A stretch of 7,806 bases of DNA from DATKIY01 sp035543875 (GCA_035543875.1 DATKIY010000112.1:1-7806); one strand, 5' to 3'. Shown: positions 1 through 5,702, counted from the stretch's first letter. Notes: a model not told the origin generated them from the sequence alone. Made by a program: numbers and translations.

Positions 1-353
1 CCGCCGTAGCGCTCGATAACGATGCGGGTCTCTGCGAACCAATCGGACAACAGTTCACGTACTTCTTCGGCATCTCTGACCTCGGCGAGGCTGGTAAAGC
101 CGACTAGATCGGCGAACAGCACGGTGGTGAGTCGCCGTTCCGTCCTTGGTTCCTCGATGGGGGCGGCAGAGCCATCATCTCTTGGCGATCTGGCGAATTC
201 CGAGGCGGCGCCGCACTCCGAGCAGTATCTCCGGCCGAGCCAGGGTGATCCACACGAGGCGCAGTTGCGATCTGCGAGTGCTGAGCCGCACTCGTCGCAG
301 AACTTCGCCCGGTCATGTGTGGTATATCCACATGCCTGGCAGATCCGAGGCAC
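1..353 (-). CDS. Class III adenylate/guanylate cyclase with N-terminal double zinc ribbon (partial; C-terminus beyond left edge)
   Basis: Cyclases of this family make cAMP or cGMP from ATP or GTP in the cytoplasm. The visible 117 residues begin with two zinc-ribbon units: C5/C8 with C19/C22, then C31/C34 with C44/C47, each CxxC or CxxCG. A short linker rich in Ala, Pro and acidic residues (about 56-71) follows. The cyclase catalytic domain then opens with ERRLTTVLFADLVGFTSLAE at residues 72-91. D82 is the expected first metal-binding aspartate. The frame is open to the window edge, ending in ERYGG, so the second metal Asp and the substrate-specifying residues are not visible. Many actinobacterial relatives are about 1000 residues with AAA ATPase and TPR regions after the cyclase domain, but that cannot be seen here. 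The GTG start at 353-351 is forced: tandem TAG-TAA stops lie at 368-363 in the same frame and no other start lies between. There is no Shine-Dalgarno, and a TAAAAT box sits 6 bases upstream, so the mRNA may be leaderless. Confidence 0.9.
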   Translation of the reverse strand, partial: MPRICQACGYTTHDRAKFCDECGSALADRNCASCGSPWLGRRYCSECGAASEFARSPRDDGSAAPIEEPRTERRLTTVLFADLVGFTSLAEVRDAEEVRELLSDWFAETRIVIERYG

Positions 354-359
354 TGGGGG

Positions 360-365
360 ATTTTA
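360..365 (-). promoter_or_regulatory. Probable -10 box of a leaderless promoter for the cyclase gene
   Basis: The minus strand reads TAAAAT followed by six bases (CCCCCA) and then the forced GTG start. A -10 box ending six bases before the start codon would place transcription initiation at or within a base of the G of GTG. This agrees with the missing ribosome-binding site. No convincing -35 hexamer is found 16-18 bases upstream, which is common in actinobacterial promoters. The start site is inferred and untested. Confidence 0.5.
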
Positions 366-419
366 CTAGCGCTGATCCAGATAGAACAGACACTGAGCCA
401 TCACCATATTGTGGGCTTC

Positions 420-1067
420 GTGTCAGAGTCTTCGCCATTCGTTCACCCCTACTTGTTAGCAGCAGGGAGTGCGCTTGAACTGGCGCGTAGTTCCGCGGTG
501 TCTAACGCTTGGGAGCAACCAAGCTCCCTCCCAGAGATGTCGGTCGGCGGTCTAACCTCACATCTGGTCGGTCAGATCCACTCGGTCACTGCAACGCTCG
601 ACGAGCCTGACAGGCAGAACAAGCTGGTCGGCTTATTGGAGCACTACGAGCTGGTGGGCTGGCGCGGCGCGGCACTAGGGGAGTCGACCAACACATCGAT
701 CCGAGAAGCAGCAGATTTCGGTGCGCGCAACGTCCCAAGCGAAATGGTTGAGGAAGCTGGCTTGGTGCTAGATGGGCTGGCCCGTGAGCTACCCACCAAA
801 CCAGGTGCGGCGCCCGTGCAGCCTCCGTGGACGAATTGGATGCTGACTCTCGACGATTTCTTGGTCACTCGACTGATGGAGATCACAGTTCACAGCGACG
901 ACTTGGCGTTCAGTGTCGGGATGCAAACACCGAGCCTGCCAGATGAAGTCGTCGAACCCGTGACAAATCTGCTCGTGAACCTTTCAGTTCAGCGCCATGG
1001 CCGCACAGCCCTGATTCGAGCTCTCAGCCGAGCCGAGCGAGCCCCCGACTCAATAAATGGAATCTGA
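420..1067 (+). CDS. Maleylpyruvate isomerase family (MDMPI/DinB-like) metal-binding protein
   Basis: A 215-residue protein of the mycothiol-dependent maleylpyruvate isomerase N-terminal (DinB-fold helical bundle) family. The best-known member isomerises maleylpyruvate to fumarylpyruvate in the gentisate pathway using mycothiol; most paralogues act on unknown substrates. The N-terminal helix PFVHPYLLAAGSALEL, the SVGGLTSHLVGQ segment with H48, and the MEITVHSDDLAFSVG segment with E154 and H158 are family hallmarks. H48, E154 and H158 match the His/Glu/His zinc site of the characterised Corynebacterium enzyme in type and in the ExxxH spacing. GTG at 420 was chosen because the homologous region starts about there and no upstream in-frame sequence resembles the family. 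GTG at 411 is a possible alternative. No Shine-Dalgarno is visible; TATTGT at 407-412 lies 7 bases before GTG 420, so it may be leaderless. The gene is divergent from the cyclase. Family assignment is firm; the substrate is unknown. Confidence 0.82.
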   Translation: MSESSPFVHPYLLAAGSALELARSSAVSNAWEQPSSLPEMSVGGLTSHLVGQIHSVTATLDEPDRQNKLVGLLEHYELVGWRGAALGESTNTSIREAADFGARNVPSEMVEEAGLVLDGLARELPTKPGAAPVQPPWTNWMLTLDDFLVTRLMEITVHSDDLAFSVGMQTPSLPDEVVEPVTNLLVNLSVQRHGRTALIRALSRAERAPDSINGI

Positions 1068-1123
1068 CCCGTTCTCTGATGCGTGAATGAAGGCCCAGCG
1101 AAGCCGCTGCAGCTCAGTCGGCG

Positions 1124-1170
1124 TGCGGGTAGGAATCTCCCGCCGGCGCTACGACGCCGTGCTACCCGCG
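1124..1170. terminator. Nested inverted repeat between convergent genes, candidate bidirectional terminator
   Basis: GCGGGTAG (1125-1132) pairs perfectly with CTACCCGC (1162-1169), with a T-G wobble outside it (1124/1170). Inside the loop a second perfect 5-bp GC stem, CGGCG (1144-1148) with CGCCG (1155-1159), closes a 6-base loop. The structure lies where the plus-strand MDMPI-like gene and the minus-strand coiled-coil gene converge, and it includes the stop codon of the latter (1149-1151). There is no T-run on either side, as is usual for high-GC actinobacterial terminators, so function is inferred from position and pairing only. Confidence 0.4.
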
Positions 1171-2057
1171 ATCAATGCGTCGAGTCTTTCGAGCGCGGCT
1201 TGTCTGCGTTCACCCAACTGGGCAGCGAGTTGGTCCAGACCGACGAGCAGGCGCTGGACACGGAGCTGGGCATCGTCAATCCGGCGCGCCATCGTCAGGT
1301 CAGAAAAGATGTTGTCCCACCACACGTCGAGGGACGCCGTAAGGTCGTTCGTTTGCACTGCGAAGTACGCGGTTGGCGCATTGAGGTCTTGGAGCTCACT
1401 TCGCAGCATCGTCAAACTGTTCACCAATGGCTGGGAAGCATCATCTGCCGACTGGACCGACTCCTGCTTCATCATCGAGGCGATCATCCCGCCGCCGAAG
1501 AACGTGTCGTATGTCGACCACTTGCCTGCTGTCGACAACTCCGAGTTGACGCCGGTCGCAGCCAAATGCGCGGACTGGGCGGCGAACAAGGCTTCCGCCA
1601 ACTCGTTCGCCTCGGCTAGGGCAGCTTGAGCCAACTCGGCGTTAGGTCCGGTGAGTGCAGAACTCGCGGCTTCCCGAGCAGCAGCTAAATCGTCTGCCCT
1701 GCTCTGGGTGAGCATCAGTCGTTCAACCGCCGCCTTGTGCTCTGCTACTGCCTGTGCTGCCTCCCCCTCAAGCTGCCGTACCGACGATTCAATTGACGCG
1801 CGACGTTCAGTCAATCTCCCGCTCAATCGTGGGAACCACGTAGCAGGTCCGCTGCCAGAAACCCGATGCACAGCTTGTAAGCAATTGGCAAGTTCATCTT
1901 CGGCGCTTACCCGTCGGCGCCATGATTCCGCAGCAGCACGTTGCGCGTCCGGGAGTTCTCTTGAGGCAGCGACGGCTCGTCTGTACCGCTTGACGAGCTC
2001 ACCACCCTCAACTTCCGTCACCGCAACATCGTGACAGAAGGCCGCCCAAGGGAGCAT
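1149..2057 (-). CDS. Coiled-coil protein of unknown function with a glycine-rich central motif
   Basis: The product is about 302 residues, Ala/Glu/Arg/Leu-rich, with no signal peptide or membrane segment, so it is probably cytosolic. Long helical, coiled-coil-like stretches occupy roughly residues 33-66, 80-165 and 255-298. They are interrupted by a compact, non-helical segment WSTYDTFFGGGMIASMMK (180-197), followed by an aromatic-acidic motif SLDVWWDNIFSDLTMARRID (242-261). From memory, similar W-x-T-x-D...GGG(M/L) motifs between coils occur in uncharacterised bacterial proteins; no function is known to me. The start is uncertain. ATG at 2057 gives the longest form, but the adjacent GGGG is not a spaced Shine-Dalgarno. 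GTG at 2021 would give 290 residues (beginning MTEVEGGELVKRY) and removes an odd LPWAAFCHD leader. It follows the VOC gene by 54 bases (90 with the GTG start) on the same strand and may be co-transcribed with it. Confidence 0.72.
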   Translation of the reverse strand: MLPWAAFCHDVAVTEVEGGELVKRYRRAVAASRELPDAQRAAAESWRRRVSAEDELANCLQAVHRVSGSGPATWFPRLSGRLTERRASIESSVRQLEGEAAQAVAEHKAAVERLMLTQSRADDLAAAREAASSALTGPNAELAQAALAEANELAEALFAAQSAHLAATGVNSELSTAGKWSTYDTFFGGGMIASMMKQESVQSADDASQPLVNSLTMLRSELQDLNAPTAYFAVQTNDLTASLDVWWDNIFSDLTMARRIDDAQLRVQRLLVGLDQLAAQLGERRQAALERLDALIAGSTAS

Positions 2058-2111
2058 CCCCGAGTCGCCGAAGTTCTGACGCTGTCTTCCCCCGGCACAG
2101 TTTGGGCGAAC

Positions 2112-2501
2112 TCAGTCAGGCCGATCTTCAGGCACCTGACACACCGCCTCCACGTTGTTGCCGTCTGGGTCACGGACAAACGCCGCGTAGTAGTCAGGGT
2201 GATACTCCGGCCAGAGCCGCGGCTCGTGCAGCACCTCGGCACCGAGCGACTGTGCGGCCGTGAAGAACGCGAGAACCGACGACCGGTTCGCCGCAGCGAA
2301 CGCCAGATGGGACTCTCGGAAGCCCTCACCAGAGTCGAATGCACTGATCCAGAAGTCGGGCTTCTGGCTTGCGCCATAGCCAATCGCTACGCCGAAGTCC
2401 ATCAGTCGACCTACGCCAAGTGGCGAGAGAACCGCGTCGTAGAAAGTGGCGCTTGCAGCCATGTCTGCGCACTGCACACCAATGTGATCAATCACCGTCA
2501 T
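2112..2501 (-). CDS. VOC superfamily protein (glyoxalase / bleomycin-resistance / dioxygenase fold)
   Basis: A 129-residue single-domain vicinal-oxygen-chelate protein built of two beta-alpha-beta-beta-beta modules, the usual length for the family. The first module begins IDHIGVQCADMAASATFYDAV, with H6 at the first metal-ligand position. The second carries GFRESHLAFAA with H65 and ends in the signature VRDPDGNNVEAVC with E118. H6, H65 and E118 form the H/H/E triad expected of a metal-binding VOC enzyme, so it is probably catalytically competent. The sequence resembles the glyoxalase/extradiol-type group found widely in actinomycetes; the substrate cannot be deduced. The start ATG has a GAGG two bases upstream (2507-2504), closer than ideal. 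It is divergent from the SDR at 2627 and upstream of the coiled-coil gene. A role in detoxification or small-molecule catabolism alongside the SDRs is an inference from context. Confidence 0.88.
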   Translation of the reverse strand: MTVIDHIGVQCADMAASATFYDAVLSPLGVGRLMDFGVAIGYGASQKPDFWISAFDSGEGFRESHLAFAAANRSSVLAFFTAAQSLGAEVLHEPRLWPEYHPDYYAAFVRDPDGNNVEAVCQVPEDRPD

Positions 2502-2582
2502 AGCCTCGCACGCAGGTGGCCGTCATAGCCAGAGACGAACTGGATCGGTCCCCGAGGCTCAACCGGGTCGCCAGTGACCTAA

Positions 2583-2593
2583 TTGTCCGACAA
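2583..2593. promoter_or_regulatory. 11-base palindrome in the divergent VOC/SDR intergenic region, candidate operator
   Basis: TTGTC-C-GACAA is a perfect palindrome with 5-base arms and a 1-base centre. It lies 34 bases before the GTG start of the SDR and about 80 bases before the start of the divergent VOC gene, a position suited to a repressor or activator site. No regulator gene is in the window, and I cannot assign it to a known operator family. A palindrome this short can arise by chance. Confidence 0.3.
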
Positions 2594-2614
2594 GGTGGCC
2601 GGGCACACCACAGT

Positions 2615-2620
2615 GAGGAG
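2615..2620 (+). promoter_or_regulatory. Shine-Dalgarno sequence fixing the SDR start
   Basis: GAGGAG is followed by six bases (TTCGGC) and then GTG at 2627. It selects this GTG over the upstream in-frame ATG at 2516, whose extra 37 residues have no resemblance to the SDR fold. The Rossmann strand (NKVALITGGG) then begins at residue 5, as usual. Confidence 0.8.
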
Positions 2621-2626
2621 TTCGGC

Positions 2627-3418
2627 GTGAGACTTGAGAACAAGGTCGCTCTTATCACGGGCGGCGGCTCCGGAATCGGAGCTGCCACAGCACGGTTGTT
2701 CGCGCGCGAGGGCGCAAAGCTTGTCGTCACGGGTCGCCGCCCCGGCCCACTTGCAGGGGTCGCAGAGGAGGTCGGGGGCGTAGCGGTCGCAGGCGATACC
2801 AGCGATCCTGCCCACGTTACAGACGCCGTCGCCGCGGCCGTCTCAAACTTCGGTGGCCTCGATGTCGTTGTCACCTGCGCTGGTGGAGGTTTCGGCGGTT
2901 CCGTTGGCGAGCTGGACGATGGCCACTGGCGCAGCACTTTCGACACCAACCTCAACGGACCCATGATGATGACGCGCGCAGCAATGCCGGTCATGCTCAA
3001 GCGCGGCGGTGGGGCAGTTGTACTGGTGGCGAGTGTCAACGGCATCGCGGCTGCACCATCCTCCGCCGCATACGACGTCTCCAAAGCTGGCGTGATCGCC
3101 CTGGCTCGCGCGCTCGCAGTCGACTACGGGACCCGGGGAATCCGCACCAACGCGCTCTGCCCAGGGTGGGTCAGCACGTCGATGGGAGACGACGCTATGG
3201 ATGAACTGGGCAAGGAAAGAGGCATCAGCCGCCAAGACGCCTACGACCTGGCGACAGCGGAGGTTCCCCTGCGCCGCGCAGGCACTGCTGAGGAGATGGC
3301 GGCCTGCTGTCTGTTTCTCGCCTCGGCCGAGTCATCCTTCGTCAACGGCACAACACTCGTCGCCGACGGTGGTGGCTTGGCCGTCGAGATAACGTCGACT
3401 GCATTCGGGCCCGGATAG
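2627..3418 (+). CDS. Classical short-chain dehydrogenase/reductase (SDR family oxidoreductase)
   Basis: A 263-residue NAD(P)-dependent oxidoreductase of the classical SDR type, interconverting an alcohol and a ketone on an unknown substrate. The Rossmann cofactor motif TGGGSGIG has its glycines at 12, 16 and 18. The acidic D57 after the adenine-binding strand, CAGG at 84-87 (in place of NNAG), N108, S136, Y149 and K153 complete the Asn-Ser-Tyr-Lys tetrad. The C-terminal part has the usual PGWVSTSM and LFLASAESSFVNGTTLVADGG segments, the latter typical of FabG/3-oxoacyl-reductase-like and dehydrogenase SDRs. The GTG start is backed by GAGGAG six bases upstream. Basic residues R37/R38 after the second strand hint at NADPH preference, but this is weak. 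The next SDR follows after 51 bases. Divergence from the VOC gene suggests shared control. Confidence 0.93.
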   Translation: MRLENKVALITGGGSGIGAATARLFAREGAKLVVTGRRPGPLAGVAEEVGGVAVAGDTSDPAHVTDAVAAAVSNFGGLDVVVTCAGGGFGGSVGELDDGHWRSTFDTNLNGPMMMTRAAMPVMLKRGGGAVVLVASVNGIAAAPSSAAYDVSKAGVIALARALAVDYGTRGIRTNALCPGWVSTSMGDDAMDELGKERGISRQDAYDLATAEVPLRRAGTAEEMAACCLFLASAESSFVNGTTLVADGGGLAVEITSTAFGPG

Positions 3419-3457
3419 CGCCGATGCCGCCGCCGCGACGTTGGGCAGCGGTACCGG

Positions 3458-3463
3458 TAGCGT
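3458..3463 (+). promoter_or_regulatory. Possible -10 box of a leaderless promoter for the second SDR
   Basis: TAGCGT fits the TANNNT consensus and is followed by exactly six bases (CCAGTT) and then ATG 3470. This is the same layout as at the cyclase start. The gene has no Shine-Dalgarno sequence, so a start-proximal promoter would explain its translation independently of the upstream SDR. No good -35 is present, so this is tentative. Confidence 0.3.
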
Positions 3464-3469
3464 CCAGTT

Positions 3470-4270
3470 ATGCCTTGCGTGCTGATCACCGGGACGTCCT
3501 CAGGCCTTGGCCGCGGCGTCGCCGAGCGACTTCTTTCACTCGACTGGGAGGTACTCGGCACTGTTCGTGACACGACGGCTTCCACCGATATGCCCTTTGA
3601 GACCGTCGCTCTGGACGTCACCGACGAAGTCGCTGTTGCCGCACTTGGTCGCGATGTCCTCAGCCGCTGGGGACGGCTTGATGCCCTGGTCAACAACGCT
3701 GGGCACCTTCTCAATGGCCCAGTCGAGGAGCTGCGGGCCGACGAGTTGCGACGCCAGCTCGACGTAAACGTTGTCGGCGCTGCCTCAGTTACCCGAGCGA
3801 TGCTGCCGGCCCTACGCGCCGCGCGTGGCGCAGTCATTCAGGTGTCCAGCGTCGCTGGCCAAATCGGCTACTCGCTCATGGGTGCCTACTGCGCTTCCAA
3901 GTTTGGGCTCGAAGGACTGAGCGAGTCGCTCGCGCAGGAGGTACGTGGGCAGGGCATTCGCGTCGTGCTCGTAGAGCCCTCGGAGTTCCGTACCGACATC
4001 TCAACCAAAGGCGCTTTCGTCAACGACAGAGGGTCGTCAAGTGTTTACGTTGATCAGTGGCGAGAGCAGGACGAGTGGAATGCGTGGATGCGCAGCGACT
4101 CAGCCCCGGACACCCGAGTTTGTGTCGACGCGATCGTTGGCGCGGTCACACGCAATGACGCACCTATGCGGATCGCAGTTGGTGAGAAGACGGCGGCAGC
4201 GGTGCGAGAGCATGCACGCGACGTGAACGCGCAGATGGACGCTTCCGAGGCGTTTCTTCGCTCGCTCTGA
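3470..4270 (+). CDS. Short-chain dehydrogenase/reductase (SDR family oxidoreductase), second copy type
   Basis: A 266-residue NAD(P)-dependent classical SDR. The cofactor motif TGTSSGLG has glycines at 8, 12 and 14. D49 follows the third strand, NNAG is at 75-78, N100 ends the fourth helix, and SSVAG (126-130) with Y140 and K144 completes the S127/Y140/K144 active site. After EPSEFRTD the sequence departs from the FabG pattern: it has a longer, polar substrate-binding region (NDRGSSSVYVDQW and a C-terminal helical tail). This is typical of the retinol-dehydrogenase-like 'oxidoreductase' SDRs that handle bulky or lipidic substrates. It differs clearly from the SDR just upstream, so it is not a recent duplicate. 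The ATG start is required to keep the first strand (CVLITG). It has no Shine-Dalgarno; a TAGCGT box lies six bases upstream. The substrate is unknown. Confidence 0.92.
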   Translation: MPCVLITGTSSGLGRGVAERLLSLDWEVLGTVRDTTASTDMPFETVALDVTDEVAVAALGRDVLSRWGRLDALVNNAGHLLNGPVEELRADELRRQLDVNVVGAASVTRAMLPALRAARGAVIQVSSVAGQIGYSLMGAYCASKFGLEGLSESLAQEVRGQGIRVVLVEPSEFRTDISTKGAFVNDRGSSSVYVDQWREQDEWNAWMRSDSAPDTRVCVDAIVGAVTRNDAPMRIAVGEKTAAAVREHARDVNAQMDASEAFLRSL

Positions 4271-4284
4271 ACGGCCGGCCTGCT

Positions 4285-4339
4285 GATCCGAAACCAACTC
4301 TAGACGTAGGCGGCGGGCCACGGCGGGATCGAAAACCAA
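4285..4339 (+). repeat. Imperfect 13-base direct repeat upstream of the beta-helix gene
   Basis: GATCCGAAACCAA (4285-4297) recurs as GATCGAAAACCAA (4327-4339) with 11 of 13 bases identical. The start-to-start distance is 42 bases, close to four turns of DNA, so a dimeric or tetrameric regulator could bind both copies on one face. It sits between the end of the second SDR and the candidate promoter of the beta-helix gene. It may equally be chance. Confidence 0.3.
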
Positions 4340-4346
4340 TGGGGTA

Positions 4347-4385
4347 CAAAGCCTCTACTTTGACACCTCCGAAACTGCGTAGATT
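4347..4385 (+). promoter_or_regulatory. Candidate promoter for the beta-helix gene, overlapping a small inverted repeat
   Basis: A perfect -35 hexamer TTGACA lies at 4360-4365. The best -10-like TANNNT, TAGATT (4380-4385), is only 14 bases downstream, shorter than the usual 16-18, so the pairing is uncertain. CAAAG (4347-4351) and CTTTG (4358-4362) form an inverted repeat with a 6-base centre that overlaps the -35 box and could be an operator. If transcription starts near 4392, the leader is about 50 bases. Confidence 0.3.
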
Positions 4386-4432
4386 CGTTGTGAATATGAA
4401 TGCGAACCGCGTAATCGGCGCCGTTGCGTCAT

Positions 4433-4438
4433 GAGGTG
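4433..4438 (+). promoter_or_regulatory. Shine-Dalgarno for the beta-helix protein
   Basis: GAGGTG ends five bases before ATG 4444. It supports that start over the second in-frame ATG at 4456. Confidence 0.7.
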
Positions 4439-4443
4439 TTGCG

Positions 4444-5580
4444 ATGAATATAACGATGAACCGCCTGTTGCTTGCAGCGACAGTCTTGGTGGTTTCGGGA
4501 TTGCTGTCGGGAGCCATGAACTCCACATCCGAAGTCCATGCCGCACAGTCCTCGTGCGCGGTCGTCAACTTGACGACCGGTACCGGACCCACCGCAAATG
4601 CTCAGCGAGCTATAGACCATGCAGGTGCTGGTAACCAACTCCGTGTGCGCGGCGTCTGTCAGGGGCATGTGACGGTCAAGAAGGACCTGACCATCGTCGG
4701 CAAGACAACTCGTGCCTGGCCGCAACCAACCCTGGACCCCACAGTTCACGGGTGCGACGCGCACTGTTTTGTCGTGCGAGTGTCCGGAGGTGCTGACACG
4801 CAACTTACGTTGCGGGACATCAAGCTCACCCACGGCAATCGAGCCCATGGGGGAGGCGGGATCTACATCAAGGGCGCTTCGGTGACCCTGCGGGGATCGA
4901 CGTGGATCACAGGAAATTATGCGCTGTGGTTCGGAGGCGGCATCTACCTCAGCGAAGACTACAAAGATGGCCAGGTGGTCCTCAGGGGCCAGTCGTTAGT
5001 GAGTGGGAATTCGGCCCGCGACGGTGGCGGCGGAATCTTCGGGAACGACATCGTTCTTCACGGCCACTCCACGGTTTCTGAAAACTCCACCAAGCACACG
5101 GCGGGAGGGATCCGCGGAAACGTCGTAATGAAGGATCACTCCGAGGTGTTGTCCAACACGAGCCGCAGCTCTGGCGGGATTCTTGGGACGGTCACTATGC
5201 GGGACTTCTCCCGCGTTTGCGAGAACACCGTTCAGTACGCCAGCGCCGGTGGCATAGGCGGCTCGGTCACGATGTGGGATAACGCCACTGTTTGTAACAA
5301 CACCAGCAGCGGTCGTGACGAACGTTCAAACAGCGGCGGCGGCATAGCCGGAACGGTGGTCATGCACGGGCACGCGTCAGTAGTTGGCAACCTGGCGCAT
5401 GACAACGGCGGCGGCGTCTGGTGCTCACCTGGTAGTCACGTCACACTCAACGACTCGGCGACCATCAGCGGCAATACCGCCGACACTGACGGTGGCGGTG
5501 TGTTCAACGATTGTGCAGCGGTAACGCTCAACGACAACTCCAGCATCACCCAGAACACGCCAAATGATATTGCTCCATAG
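4444..5580 (+). CDS. Secreted right-handed parallel beta-helix repeat protein
   Basis: A 378-residue exported protein. Residues 1-33/34 form a Sec signal peptide: N-terminal R7, hydrophobic core LLLAATVLVVSGLL, and a VHA-A cleavage region. The mature start (about 38-100) resembles the capping part of beta-helix proteins: ANAQRAIDHAGAGNQLRVRG, then a VTVKKDLTIVG rung. From 121 to the end, about ten rungs of 23-30 residues follow the pattern VTL/VVM-x-G/D-x-S-x-V-x-x-N...GGG(I/V). This is the form seen in polymorphic-membrane-protein-like and pectate-lyase-like helices. There are eight cysteines in the mature protein. C259/C284 occupy the same place on consecutive rungs (RVCEN, TVCNN), and C327/C357 lie in the loops of nearby rungs, so inter-rung disulfides are plausible. 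There is no LPxTG, membrane anchor or obvious catalytic residue set, so it is probably released or non-covalently bound to the envelope. A polysaccharide-binding, lyase or adhesin role is possible but unproven. The gene has its own candidate promoter and converges on the glycosidase gene. Confidence 0.87.
   Translation: MNITMNRLLLAATVLVVSGLLSGAMNSTSEVHAAQSSCAVVNLTTGTGPTANAQRAIDHAGAGNQLRVRGVCQGHVTVKKDLTIVGKTTRAWPQPTLDPTVHGCDAHCFVVRVSGGADTQLTLRDIKLTHGNRAHGGGGIYIKGASVTLRGSTWITGNYALWFGGGIYLSEDYKDGQVVLRGQSLVSGNSARDGGGGIFGNDIVLHGHSTVSENSTKHTAGGIRGNVVMKDHSEVLSNTSRSSGGILGTVTMRDFSRVCENTVQYASAGGIGGSVTMWDNATVCNNTSSGRDERSNSGGGIAGTVVMHGHASVVGNLAHDNGGGVWCSPGSHVTLNDSATISGNTADTDGGGVFNDCAAVTLNDNSSITQNTPNDIAP
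4804..5577 (+). repeat. Coding tandem repeats: about ten beta-helix rungs
   Basis: Residues 121-378 divide into units starting near residues 121, 147, 178, 203, 227, 250, 275, 305, 333 and 360. Each begins with a short hydrophobic strand (LTL, VTL, VVL, IVL, VVM, VTM), has a mid-unit Asn, and all but the last end in a Gly-rich turn (GGGGI, AGGI, SGGI, GGGV). The units are diverged at the DNA level and are not perfect repeats, which argues for an old expansion. The last unit is cut short at NTPNDIAP and has no Gly turn. Several units share the sequence HGH or NDS after the strand. Confidence 0.75.
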
Positions 5581-5586
5581 TGAAAC

Positions 5587-5702
5587 GTCGGTTGCCGCCC
5601 GACCGATCGCTTACGTTGCTCGCTTCGAGACCTGCAACCGGCTCCGAGTCGGACTGTCGCACGAGGCATAGGTGCGAGGTCCGCATGGCCGATCGGACAG
5701 TC
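5587..5702. terminator. Two inverted repeats between convergent genes, candidate termination region
   Basis: The 142-base gap between the convergent beta-helix and glycosidase genes holds two inverted repeats. CGGTTGC (5589-5595) pairs with GCAACCG (5634-5640), extended outward by a T-G wobble and a G-C pair; its loop contains a small CTCG-CTT-CGAG hairpin. GACTGTC (5652-5658) pairs with GACAGTC (5696-5702). Loops are long (about 37-38 bases) and there is no T-run, so intrinsic termination is only a guess. Nothing else is seen in this gap. Confidence 0.3.

Noticed and set aside
366..405. Short minus-strand reading frame (ATG at 405, ending TAG) in frame with and just before the cyclase, encoding MVMAQCLFYLDQR.
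   Set aside because: It ends in tandem stops before the zinc ribbons, has no recognisable ribosome site, and overlaps the divergent gene's promoter region; most likely non-coding.
315..419. N-terminal extension of the MDMPI-like protein from ATG 315.
   Set aside because: The extra 35 residues overlap the cyclase start on the other strand and do not resemble the family; GTG 420 gives the expected N-terminus.
1083..1629. Long plus-strand open frames opposite the coiled-coil gene.
   Set aside because: They are antisense shadows created by GC-rich codon bias; the minus-strand product has coherent heptad-like composition and motifs, while these do not.
2516..2626. Upstream ATG extension of the first SDR.
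   Set aside because: The strong GAGGAG before GTG 2627 and the normal SDR N-terminus there make the extension unlikely.
4273..4280. GGCCGGCC palindrome right after the second SDR.
   Set aside because: An 8-base GC palindrome is expected occasionally in GC-rich DNA and has no partner structure.
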